From positions 186,001 through 250,000 of the forward strand of contig JAEUKA010000111.1 of assembly GCA_016794465.1 (NCBI GenBank): a stretch of 64,000 nt of DNA. The letters run 5' to 3'. Position numbers and translations under genes: made by a program. This DNA is from Myxococcales bacterium. Lineage in GTDB: Bacteria > Myxococcota_A > Polyangia > Palsa-1104 > JAEUJZ01. This document shows, piece by piece, positions 57,271-64,000 of the stretch; the stretch's first letter is position 1, and the number at the start of each line of letters is the position of its first letter. Below the pieces are notes generated by a model, which saw only the letters and a program-made list of their open reading frames with translations, was not told the DNA's origin and ran no database searches.

Positions 57271-57576
57271 CTAGAGCAGCGGGTCCCCACGGCGGACGCG
57301 AAAGTCTGGGTACTCTCCGGTCGCCGCTTCGTATCGAATCGCAACCTCCACAACCTGTGCCGCTGGCGGGCCGACCCGACACCACGCGAGAAGCTGGTCG
57401 AGGACAGGTTGTGTGCCCTCTGCCAGCAGCTCGACCTCGCCTGTCGGTAGGTTGCGGACAAATCCAGTCAGTCCGAGCACACGGGCTTCCTCGCAGGCCG
57501 AGGAGCGGTAGTACACGCCTTGGACCTTGCCTCGGATCAGAAGATGAATCCGCTGCTTACGCTCCGTGGTCACCAT
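57271..57576 (-). CDS. acyP: Acylphosphatase
   Basis: A 101-residue acylphosphatase: IRGKVQGVYYRSSACEEA with the phosphate-binding Arg, and GFVRNLPTGEVELLAEG with the catalytic Asn. It hydrolyses acyl phosphates such as carbamoyl and acetyl phosphate in the cytosol. The ATG at 57574-57576 has a strong AGGAGG upstream; the longer frame upstream is not family-like. Confidence 0.93.
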   Translation of the reverse strand: MVTTERKQRIHLLIRGKVQGVYYRSSACEEARVLGLTGFVRNLPTGEVELLAEGTQPVLDQLLAWCRVGPPAAQVVEVAIRYEAATGEYPDFRVRRGDPLL

Positions 57577-57928
57577 GGCACAAGCCTCCTTACTAGGCGC
57601 CTGCCCGTCAAAAGGCAAGCGCCGATGTCGTGGCTCGATGATCAGAAGATCCGGCATCTATAGTGTAACGATTCCTAATAATTTTCAGCTCGATGAGGCA
57701 AGCTTGCGCAGGGTCATGCGGCTTGGGTTCGTTTTTGCCCCACCGAACAATTGCTGACTGCTGGGCTGATGTTGGGGCCAGGCCAGGGATTCGCGGGGTT
57801 TGTCGGCGGTGCCATGGTCCCTGCGGCGAGTTCACGGTTGCTTGGCACAGTTTCCGCATGGGCTGCAAATAGAGTCTGTGAGCGACCTGCTCGCCAACTC
57901 TTCAACACGCACCCAAGAGGAGATCACC
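57577..57928. other. Intergenic region upstream of the Lys/Glu-rich exported protein
   Basis: A 352-bp divergent intergenic stretch. A weak promoter candidate (TTGGCA 57842-57847, 18-bp spacer, CAAATA 57866-57871) may serve the plus gene. No GGAAC/CGTC pair, no tRNA, no convincing coding region. Confidence 0.4.
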
Positions 57929-58180
57929 ATGAAGAAGCTCACCAGCCTGTTCGCGTTCGCGTTCGCTCTCTCGCTCGTCGCCCCGGCTTTCGCCGAGGAG
58001 ACTGCCAATGCTCCCGCCAAGGAAGACAAGGGCGCTGGCGAGAAGAAGAAGGACACCAAGGCCGAGAAGCCGAAGACCCTGACGGCGGCCAGCGAGGAGA
58101 AGGCCGAGAAGGCTGAGAAGGCCGAGAAGAAGAGCAAGAAGAAGGAGAAGGCTGAGAAGCCGGCCGAGGAGAAGAAGTAG
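57929..58180 (+). CDS. Small exported Lys/Glu-rich protein
   Basis: An 83-residue protein: clear signal peptide ending AFAEE, then a mature ~60 residues almost entirely K, E and A (GEKKKDTKAEKPK, EKAEKAEKAEKKSKKKEKAEK). ATG 57929 follows AGAGGAG. It is similar in composition to the heptad-repeat protein at 56758 but shorter and without clear units. A strong intrinsic terminator follows. Likely a periplasmic charged polymer; no function known. Confidence 0.7.
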   Translation: MKKLTSLFAFAFALSLVAPAFAEETANAPAKEDKGAGEKKKDTKAEKPKTLTAASEEKAEKAEKAEKKSKKKEKAEKPAEEKK

Positions 58181-58224
58181 TCACTTCTTCGATGCGCTGA
58201 GCGGCACTCCCGCTCTCCTTCGTC

Positions 58225-58265
58225 AAAGAGCCTGTCCCAGCAGTGGGGCGGGCTCTTTTCATTTT
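58225..58265 (+). terminator. Rho-independent terminator
   Basis: AAAGAGCC (58225-58232) pairs with GGCTCTTT (58251-58258), with additional inner pairs CCC/GGG, followed by T-rich sequence. It closes the small exported-protein gene. Confidence 0.85.
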
Positions 58266-58330
58266 GGGGGTTTGGGCTGGCGAAGTTGCGCTGTTTCGCG
58301 GCTTCCTGCGCGCAGCTTCCTGTGTATCGT

Positions 58331-58999
58331 ATGCGCGTGAGGGCTTGGTTTCTCGCAGGTTTGCTCTTGGCGACGGGCTGTGGCCCGCAGGTGGGCTCGC
58401 TCAAGCTCTCGGCGCTGGCACCGCACTCGGTGACGGTGGCGCAAGAGGTGGTTATTCCCCTGCTGGCGGATGGTACGGGGCTCCAGCCGCTGACATGGCA
58501 GTGGCGCTCGCTGACCAACCCAGAGCTGACCACTCGGCTGCATCGTCCAACCCTGAGTGCGTATAGCGGTGGGCGGGCCCTATGGCGATTTACTCCGCTG
58601 GCGAGTGACGTGGGGCCGCAGTCGGTGGAGTTTTCGGCTGAGAGTGGTCCGCTGTCGGGATCGATAGCGCTTGGGTTTGTGATTGAGCCGGGGGGCGACC
58701 CGCCGCTGTTTCGTGAGCCGGTCGGAGAAGGAACGACGCTCGATCTGCGATCGATGCCCTGTGCCGCGATCGCGGTGGTGGTCGAGTCGAGCAGCTTGCC
58801 GCAGGTTTCCTTGTCGCTGGTCAGTCCGCCGCCCAATGCCGAGCTGGTCCAGACCGATGACTTGGGGGGCAAGCTGGTGTTCTGTCCGTCGATGAGCCAG
58901 GCCGCAAGCGAGACGATCTATCCGCTGCTGATCCAGGCCGAAGCCGGTCCGCACACCGTCAGAAAGAGCTACGTGATTGTCTTGCGGAGGCCGACATGA
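58331..58999 (+). CDS. Lipoprotein of unknown function
   Basis: A 222-residue predicted lipoprotein (ATG 58331; signal with lipobox LLATGC). The mature part is beta-rich with two Ig-like stretches (LTWQWRSLTN, ALWRFTPLASDVGPQSVEF; LVFCPSMSQAASETIYPLLI). No recognised family. The stop overlaps the next ATG (ATGA at 58996-58999), so it is translationally coupled to the metalloprotease-like lipoprotein. Confidence 0.7.
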   Translation: MRVRAWFLAGLLLATGCGPQVGSLKLSALAPHSVTVAQEVVIPLLADGTGLQPLTWQWRSLTNPELTTRLHRPTLSAYSGGRALWRFTPLASDVGPQSVEFSAESGPLSGSIALGFVIEPGGDPPLFREPVGEGTTLDLRSMPCAAIAVVVESSSLPQVSLSLVSPPPNAELVQTDDLGGKLVFCPSMSQAASETIYPLLIQAEAGPHTVRKSYVIVLRRPT

Positions 59000-61065
59000 G
59001 TCGCTGGCTGGGACTGCTGCTCTTGCTGCTGGGGGCGTGTGCTCCGACGGAAGAGCCGCTTGCCGAACCCGATCCAGGACTGGCCGAGCTGGCGATTGTG
59101 GAGGTGGCTCCGACGACTCTGCTGCCGGCGTCGCGACTGGTGATTCGGGGGCGCTCGCTGCCGGGGCCGTCGGATGGGTCGATTCGGCTATGGCTGATGG
59201 GGACGAGCAAGCTGCCGGGGACGGTGCCGCGCAACCTGGATGTACGCCTGCGGGCCGAGTATGTAAGCAGTGAGGAAGCCTACGTCCTGGTTGATACCGA
59301 GGTGCTGCAGCTGCTCGGTGGCAACAGCGTCGAGTTCGAGGGTCATGCTCAGGTCGTCATCGACAGCGTCATCGACCGCCGAGAGCACGTGACCGAGCCG
59401 CTTCAGGTCAAGCTGAAGCTGGTGCCTTCGCTGTCGCCGCGACTCGATCTGCTGGAGCTTGCTGGCCCGCAGCGGACGACGGGGAAAGTTCATCCCAATG
59501 ACTGGTTGATCGTGCGCGGCGATGGCTTCCTGTTTGGTGGTGGCGAAGGCGAGACGGTGGCGCTGCTGAGTGGCTGTTTTCTGCCAGAAGGAACCGCCGA
59601 GCCATGCTCGCTCAATGGTCGCTCTGTGCGCGAGGTCGAGATTCCTGTCGCACCGCTGAGCCGCTTTGACCGAGCCGGCGCGATCCTTCCGTATGCGCCG
59701 ACGATCCATGGCGTGCTGCCGGGCAAGTTCGTGGGGACGATCCGGCTGCGCAACCAGCCGCCGGGGACGACGGCGCGGACGGTGTCGGGGACTCGAACGG
59801 TGGCGGTCGAGCAAGTGCGTCCCGAGCTGACGGGAATTTCGCCGAGCGCGGCCAGCTTGGGCCAGTACGTTGAGATGCAAGGTGCGGGCTTCATTGGCGG
59901 GCAGGCTGGTCAGGCGACGCTGGTTCGGCTGCAAGGACAGTTTTCGCTGCAAGGCTCGCCGGTGATGATTCCGGTGGATACCGAGATTGTGGTGAAGTGG
60001 CTGCCGCGCTATCCCTCGGGGCCGGTCGGTCGCTATGTGCTTGATGAAACCGACGCACTGGGCCAAGCGCTGGAGTCGCGTGGTGGCCTGCGTGAGGCGG
60101 CCGGTGTCTTTGTCGGCAATGGAACCACCACGCTGCGCTTTGGGCGAGAGTCCGTATCGAGCAAGCCAACGCCGCTGCGGATTGCACTGTTGCGTCCCAA
60201 GCAAGTGGTGGTGGTGCGGTTCCTGTCCTCGTACAAAGACAGTCTGCGGCTGTTTGGGCTGCGTGCCGTCGACAATGCCGTGCGAGCGCGGGTCTTAGAG
60301 GTGGCACGGCGCGACTATGCCGGCATCAACATCGAGTTTCGCGAAGGCGGCGAGGACATGCCATGGCCCCAAGACTTTGCGTATTACGCGCAGGTCGATA
60401 TCGGCGGGCCTGATCCAAATGGACTTGGCTACCTCGGATACGACAATACGCCGGGACGAGACATGCAGAATCGACGGCTCTATGACCGAATCGGCGGCGT
60501 CAATGCGGTGACGCAGAGCGACGGCTCGCCGGGCTATGGCGGTGTGTTTGCGGAACAGCTGCTCGGGTTTTCGAGTCATCCGGGGTCCGTCTCTCCGATC
60601 AAGTCGGCCCCGGGTGAAGCAGAGCTGTTCGATCAGATCTTTGATCCACTGCGGCCCGATACGGGGGGAACTCCCGCGACGCTGCGAGAGGCGACTTTGC
60701 TGCCGGCGCTGTCGTCGGGAAGTCTCTGTCCGGCGAGCAAAGACGATCGCTCTCATCAGGTGGCGTGCGCGATCTTTGTGCTCGGGAGCTTGATTGGGAC
60801 GACGATGACGCACGAGCTCGGCCATAGCCTGGGACTTGCCAACCCGGACAGCCCGAACGGCTCGTATCACAACAACGGCAACCTGCGCGGACGGATCATG
60901 AACCCAGGGTCGCTGCGCAGCTTCAGTGAGAGAGCCGAGCTGTCCTCGTCAGGCGCGGCGATTTTTTGTGATAGTGACTTTGCGTATCTGCGGCGGATCT
61001 TGCCGGGCTCGCAGCTGCCACCGTCGGTGATGCGGCCACCTTGCCTGGATACCCCGACGATGTGA
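58996..61065 (+). CDS. Lipoprotein with IPT/TIG-like domains and a metalloprotease-like end
   Basis: A 689-residue predicted lipoprotein (lipobox LLGAC). Two or three IPT/TIG-like Ig domains occupy ~20-390 (LAIVEVAPTTLLPASRLVIRG, LTGISPSAASLGQYVEMQGAG). The C-terminal ~280 residues have a zincin motif THELGHSLGLANPD: HExxH and Gly at +7, but the third ligand position of metzincins (HExxHxxGxxH) is Asn. A nearby His (NGSYHNNG) could substitute. Probably a surface protease or binding protein; activity uncertain. ATGA overlap with the preceding lipoprotein. Confidence 0.78.
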   Translation: MSRWLGLLLLLLGACAPTEEPLAEPDPGLAELAIVEVAPTTLLPASRLVIRGRSLPGPSDGSIRLWLMGTSKLPGTVPRNLDVRLRAEYVSSEEAYVLVDTEVLQLLGGNSVEFEGHAQVVIDSVIDRREHVTEPLQVKLKLVPSLSPRLDLLELAGPQRTTGKVHPNDWLIVRGDGFLFGGGEGETVALLSGCFLPEGTAEPCSLNGRSVREVEIPVAPLSRFDRAGAILPYAPTIHGVLPGKFVGTIRLRNQPPGTTARTVSGTRTVAVEQVRPELTGISPSAASLGQYVEMQGAGFIGGQAGQATLVRLQGQFSLQGSPVMIPVDTEIVVKWLPRYPSGPVGRYVLDETDALGQALESRGGLREAAGVFVGNGTTTLRFGRESVSSKPTPLRIALLRPKQVVVVRFLSSYKDSLRLFGLRAVDNAVRARVLEVARRDYAGINIEFREGGEDMPWPQDFAYYAQVDIGGPDPNGLGYLGYDNTPGRDMQNRRLYDRIGGVNAVTQSDGSPGYGGVFAEQLLGFSSHPGSVSPIKSAPGEAELFDQIFDPLRPDTGGTPATLREATLLPALSSGSLCPASKDDRSHQVACAIFVLGSLIGTTMTHELGHSLGLANPDSPNGSYHNNGNLRGRIMNPGSLRSFSERAELSSSGAAIFCDSDFAYLRRILPGSQLPPSVMRPPCLDTPTM

Positions 61066-61080
61066 ACGGACGCGGGTCGG

Positions 61081-61896
61081 TTACTGGCCGGTAAACTGCG
61101 GCGGGCGCTTCATGAAAAAGGCACTCACACCTTCCATGAAGTCTTGCGAGCGGAGCAGCTTGAGCTGGCCGCGTACTTCGTTTTCCAGGGCCGCATCTAG
61201 GCTCTGGCCGAGGCCGGCGTAGACCGCTTGCTTGATCTCGGCCATCACGAGCGGCGGGCCAGCGGCGATGCGCTCGGCAAATGCCAGGGCTTCAGCTTCG
61301 CCTTCGACGATTCGACTGAGCAGACCGATGCGCTGGGCTTCCTCGGCCTCGACGATGTCACCGGTCAGCATCAGGTCAAAAGCACGACCGAGGCCGACCA
61401 AGCGGGGCAGGGTGTAGGTTCCGCCACCGTCGGGCATCAGGCCGCGCTTGATGAAGATCTCGCCGATTCGCGCCCGGCGTGTCCCAATCCGCAGATCACA
61501 GGCAAGCGCGAGATCGCAGCCGAATCCTGCCGCAACACCGTCGAGAAACGCGATGACGGGCTTGGGCAGTGCAATGAGCGCTCGTACTGCCGCGTGGAAG
61601 TAGTTGCGCATCCGTCGCTCGGTTTGTTCGACGAAGTCTGAGTCGCCCGACTGAACCAAGTGCATGGCCGCTTTGAAGTCGAGTCCCGAGCTGAATGCCT
61701 CGCCCCGACCGGTCAGCATGACGGCGCGAATACTCTCGTCGGACTTGGCCGCCTGCAGCGCCTCGACCAGCGCCGAGAGTAGCTCCAGTGTGAGCCCATT
61801 CTTCGTCTGCGGTCGGTTCATGGACAGGATGCGAACGGCGCCGTGGGTGGAGATGACTAGCTCGCTGGCTGGGGACTGGCTCTGCTCGGTGTTCAT
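61081..61896 (-). CDS. Enoyl-CoA hydratase/isomerase (crotonase) family protein
   Basis: A 271-residue crotonase. Oxyanion-hole regions GRGEAFSSGLDFKA and GVAAGFGCDLALACD, then IFIKRGLMPDGGGTYTLPRLVG. One catalytic Glu of classic hydratases is Asp in this segment (MPDGG), as in several isomerase-like crotonases, so the reaction may be isomerisation rather than hydration. Cytosolic. Its ATG overlaps the AI-2E transporter stop (61893-61896). Confidence 0.88.
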   Translation of the reverse strand: MNTEQSQSPASELVISTHGAVRILSMNRPQTKNGLTLELLSALVEALQAAKSDESIRAVMLTGRGEAFSSGLDFKAAMHLVQSGDSDFVEQTERRMRNYFHAAVRALIALPKPVIAFLDGVAAGFGCDLALACDLRIGTRRARIGEIFIKRGLMPDGGGTYTLPRLVGLGRAFDLMLTGDIVEAEEAQRIGLLSRIVEGEAEALAFAERIAAGPPLVMAEIKQAVYAGLGQSLDAALENEVRGQLKLLRSQDFMEGVSAFFMKRPPQFTGQ

Positions 61897-63035
61897 GGGG
61901 CTTTGATCTCGCTACTAGGGGGCGCGACTTCGGAGGCATTGGCCTCTGCGCCTCGGTAAAAAGCGGTTCCAGTGTAGGCGGCTTTGAGCCGAGGCCACAA
62001 GGCCTTGATCACGGCGGCGGCCGGCACTGCCAGCAGCAGACCCGCGTAGCCGAGCAGACTGCCACCGAGCGAGAGCGCAAAAATGACGCCAACTGCCGAT
62101 AGTCCGATCCGACCACCGACGGCGCGAGGCGTAATCACCAGCGCATCCAGCAGCTGCACGGCGCCAAACGTCACTAGCACTCCCAACAGCGGCGTGGCAC
62201 CAGCGGTCGAAACCTCGAGCAGTGCCACCAGCAGCGCCGCAATCAGTCCCACCATCACTCCGACGTACGGCACAAACGCGAGCAGCCCAGCTGTGCAGCC
62301 AATGAAGATCGCGAGCGGAATCCCGGCAATCGACAGCCCAATCGAGTACAGCGCCGCCTGAATGATCATCACCGTCAGCTGTCCGCGCAGCCAGCTCCCG
62401 AGCGCGCCATAGATGTCATCCATGATGTCTCCGACGAGCTGCTGATGCCGAGGCGGAATCAGCACGCGCAGGCTCTGGCCAATCGTCGGCATGTCCATCA
62501 GAAACGACACCGCGAACACCGGCACGAGCAGCATGGCGACCAAGTACTTGAACAGTCCCGCGACGCTGAGAATGGCCGTCCCAAGTGCATCCGAGATCTG
62601 CCCCATCGCCCCGCGCACCCAGTCGGTGAGCTGGGCGGTCAGCAGCTTCAGCCAGTCGCCGATGCTGGTCGCTCGATACTTGAACAGCTTCCCAAGGAGC
62701 GGCAGCACCTTGCGATCGATCAGTCCCTGGTAACTTGGCAGCTGGGCAGAGAAGCGCTCGATCTCGCTCTTGACCAGATACGGAATCGTCAGCCCCACCG
62801 CCGTGAGCAGGCCGAGCATGATGAGCAGCATCACTCCGACGGCAAGCCAGCGCGGAACCCGCCTCTTTTCCAGCGCCTCGACCGAGGGATTGAGCAGGAA
62901 CGCGAGCACCAGCGCCACCGCAACCGGCGTGAGCACCAGCGACAGTCGCGACAACACCGACCAGGACAGGACGATCAGGATCAGGTAGCAGAGCACCCGA
63001 AACAACAGCAGGCTCAGGCGGCGATCATCGAGCAT
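61893..63035 (-). CDS. AI-2E family transporter (TqsA/PerM-like)
   Basis: A 380-residue membrane protein with about eight TM segments (VLCYLILIVLSWSVLS, LVLTPVAVALVLAFLLNP, AVGVMLLIMLGLLTAVGLTI near the front; LLVALLEVS, LSAVGVIFALSLGGSLLGY near the end). Family signature LNPSVEALEKRRVPRWLAV. Members include exporters of autoinducer-2 and putative Na+/H+ or metabolite antiporters; substrate unknown here. It lies 18 bp after the kinase gene stop and overlaps the hydratase start. Confidence 0.88.
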   Translation of the reverse strand: MLDDRRLSLLLFRVLCYLILIVLSWSVLSRLSLVLTPVAVALVLAFLLNPSVEALEKRRVPRWLAVGVMLLIMLGLLTAVGLTIPYLVKSEIERFSAQLPSYQGLIDRKVLPLLGKLFKYRATSIGDWLKLLTAQLTDWVRGAMGQISDALGTAILSVAGLFKYLVAMLLVPVFAVSFLMDMPTIGQSLRVLIPPRHQQLVGDIMDDIYGALGSWLRGQLTVMIIQAALYSIGLSIAGIPLAIFIGCTAGLLAFVPYVGVMVGLIAALLVALLEVSTAGATPLLGVLVTFGAVQLLDALVITPRAVGGRIGLSAVGVIFALSLGGSLLGYAGLLLAVPAAAVIKALWPRLKAAYTGTAFYRGAEANASEVAPPSSEIKAP

Positions 63036-63053
63036 TGGGACTGCCTCAAGGGG

Positions 63054-64000
63054 CTAGAGCAGGAACATGTAGATGGCAATAGCGATGGCACAGGTGAAGA
63101 CAAAGACCAGACCGGCAAGCAAAATCGTGTAGAGCTGCTGACGCTGCTGGAGCTTCTTTTCCATGGCAGCTTGACTGATCACGGCGGTGCGCACCGCTTC
63201 ATCCAGCCGGCCCGTCGCTGCGTACGGATCGATAAAGACATCGGGAAGCTTCGGCGGTGGCGCGCCTTGCTTGATGCTGCGCAGGCTCTGCATCAGTATT
63301 TCGGCGCGTGGTCGTCGCTGCGGTTCTTTGGACAGCAGTCGCTCGAACAAGTCGGTCAGCGGCGGCGGCACGTTCGGCAGCAGCGGCGCCGGCTGGGTTG
63401 TGTGCGCCACCGCCAGCTCGGCAAACGTGCGACCGCTAAACGGCAGTCGTCCAGCGAGAAGCTCGTAACCCAGCACGCCCAGAGCGTAAATATCCGACGG
63501 TGGACCGAGGTTGCTTTCGCCGCGAAACTGCTCCGGCGACATATAAGCCGGCGTACCGAGCAGAGCCCCCGTCATCGTCAGCTTTTCGGCGGCATCGAGA
63601 AACTTGGCGACGCCAAAGTCGAGCACGACCGGATAGTTGGGGTTGCCGTTGCGCTCGATAAGCTGGATGTTTTCCGGCTTGAGATCTCGGTGCACGACAC
63701 CAGCCCGATGCGCCGCAGAGAGAGCGTCGGCAATGCTGATGAGGATGTCCATCGCGATGTCGTAGCTGAGGCCGCCCTCTTCCTGCCGATCGCGCAGGCT
63801 CTTGCCCGGCAGATACTCCATCGCAATAAACGGCACGCCGTCGCTCAGCTCACCGTGCAAAAACACCCGGGCGACGTGCGGATGGTCAATCTTCTGCGTC
63901 ACCATCGACTCGCGGCGGAAGCGCTCGACGACTTCCGGCACTTTGGCCCACTGGGTATGCAAGACCTTGATCACCGCCTCGCGCTGCCCGGCCGTCGCCT
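63054..64000 (-). CDS. Ser/Thr protein kinase with C-terminal TM segment (5' end outside window)
   Basis: The open frame runs off the right edge, so the N-terminus is missing. Visible kinase motifs: AVIKVLHT (the ATP-binding Lys), catalytic VVHRDLKPENIQL, DFG in VLDFGVAKFLD, activation segment ending GTPAYMSPEQ, and SDIYALGVLGYELLAG. The C-terminus has one TM helix (LLAGLVFVFTCAIAIAIYMFL) at the very end, a tail-anchored arrangement. Hanks-type kinase; targets unknown. Upstream of the AI-2E gene on the same strand. Confidence 0.9.
   Translation of the reverse strand, partial: ATAGQREAVIKVLHTQWAKVPEVVERFRRESMVTQKIDHPHVARVFLHGELSDGVPFIAMEYLPGKSLRDRQEEGGLSYDIAMDILISIADALSAAHRAGVVHRDLKPENIQLIERNGNPNYPVVLDFGVAKFLDAAEKLTMTGALLGTPAYMSPEQFRGESNLGPPSDIYALGVLGYELLAGRLPFSGRTFAELAVAHTTQPAPLLPNVPPPLTDLFERLLSKEPQRRPRAEILMQSLRSIKQGAPPPKLPDVFIDPYAATGRLDEAVRTAVISQAAMEKKLQQRQQLYTILLAGLVFVFTCAIAIAIYMFLL

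Overview
The window looks like a chromosomal segment of a GC-rich, Gram-negative, myxobacterium-like organism (Myxococcota or a close deltaproteobacterial relative). No marker gene fixes the species. The evidence is indirect: many predicted lipoproteins, some with D/L-rich linkers after the lipidated Cys; RRM-type RNA-binding proteins; a Ser/Thr kinase with a tail TM segment; a PP2C-cNMP fusion; a CFI-box protein; DUF4331 and PF10023 families; and housekeeping proteins carrying long K/A/P-rich tails. I see no insertion sequence, prophage, CRISPR array or integrase, so this reads as core chromosome with lineage-specific surface proteins.

Layout. 1-4.6 kb: an AlkD-like repair protein, a 5'-nucleotidase-like enzyme with EF-hands, a small metallophosphoesterase and a C-type-lectin lipoprotein. 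4.6-9.7 kb: two RRM proteins behind a structured leader, an alpha/beta-hydrolase lipoprotein, an M20 peptidase and an acyl-CoA dehydrogenase. 9.8-18 kb: a ~2,000-residue alpha-2-macroglobulin lipoprotein without the thioester motif, a polytopic membrane protein and a PP2C-cNMP protein. 18-29.4 kb: a coiled-coil protein, a short-repeat cluster, an exported methyltransferase-like lipoprotein, a subtilase, a PF10023 peptidase, a zinc-ribbon/histone-H1-like protein and two Cys-bearing lipoproteins. 29.4-33.4 kb: a tightly packed set with an LpxL-type acyltransferase, an intact ketosynthase, a chain-length-factor-like partner with Gln for the catalytic Cys, and a CnoX-like thioredoxin. 33.4-45.5 kb: a HAD hydrolase, ketopantoate reductase-like protein, S20 with a long tail, topoisomerase III, a DUF4331 family split over two genes, an M4 protease, RecQ and AccC. 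45.6-54.4 kb: scpA-scpB-rluB with ATGA overlaps, a GH13 glucosidase, a CFI-box protein and Lnt. 54.4-64 kb: tRNA-Ala inside an inverted repeat, an ECF sigma/anti-sigma/secreted-protein operon facing a Lys-rich exported repeat protein, acylphosphatase, two lipoproteins, and a kinase / AI-2E / enoyl-CoA hydratase run.

How parts work together. The ECF locus is the clearest regulatory circuit. Divergent GGAAC-N17-CGTC elements lie in front of the sigma gene and of the exported heptad-repeat gene, with a 20-bp palindrome between them. The acyltransferase-KS-CLF set resembles the initiating core of an aryl-polyene-like or unusual fatty-acyl pathway, but no ACP, KR or DH is present here. Lnt is consistent with the large lipoprotein load. 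Family calls rest on motifs read by eye; no database search was run.
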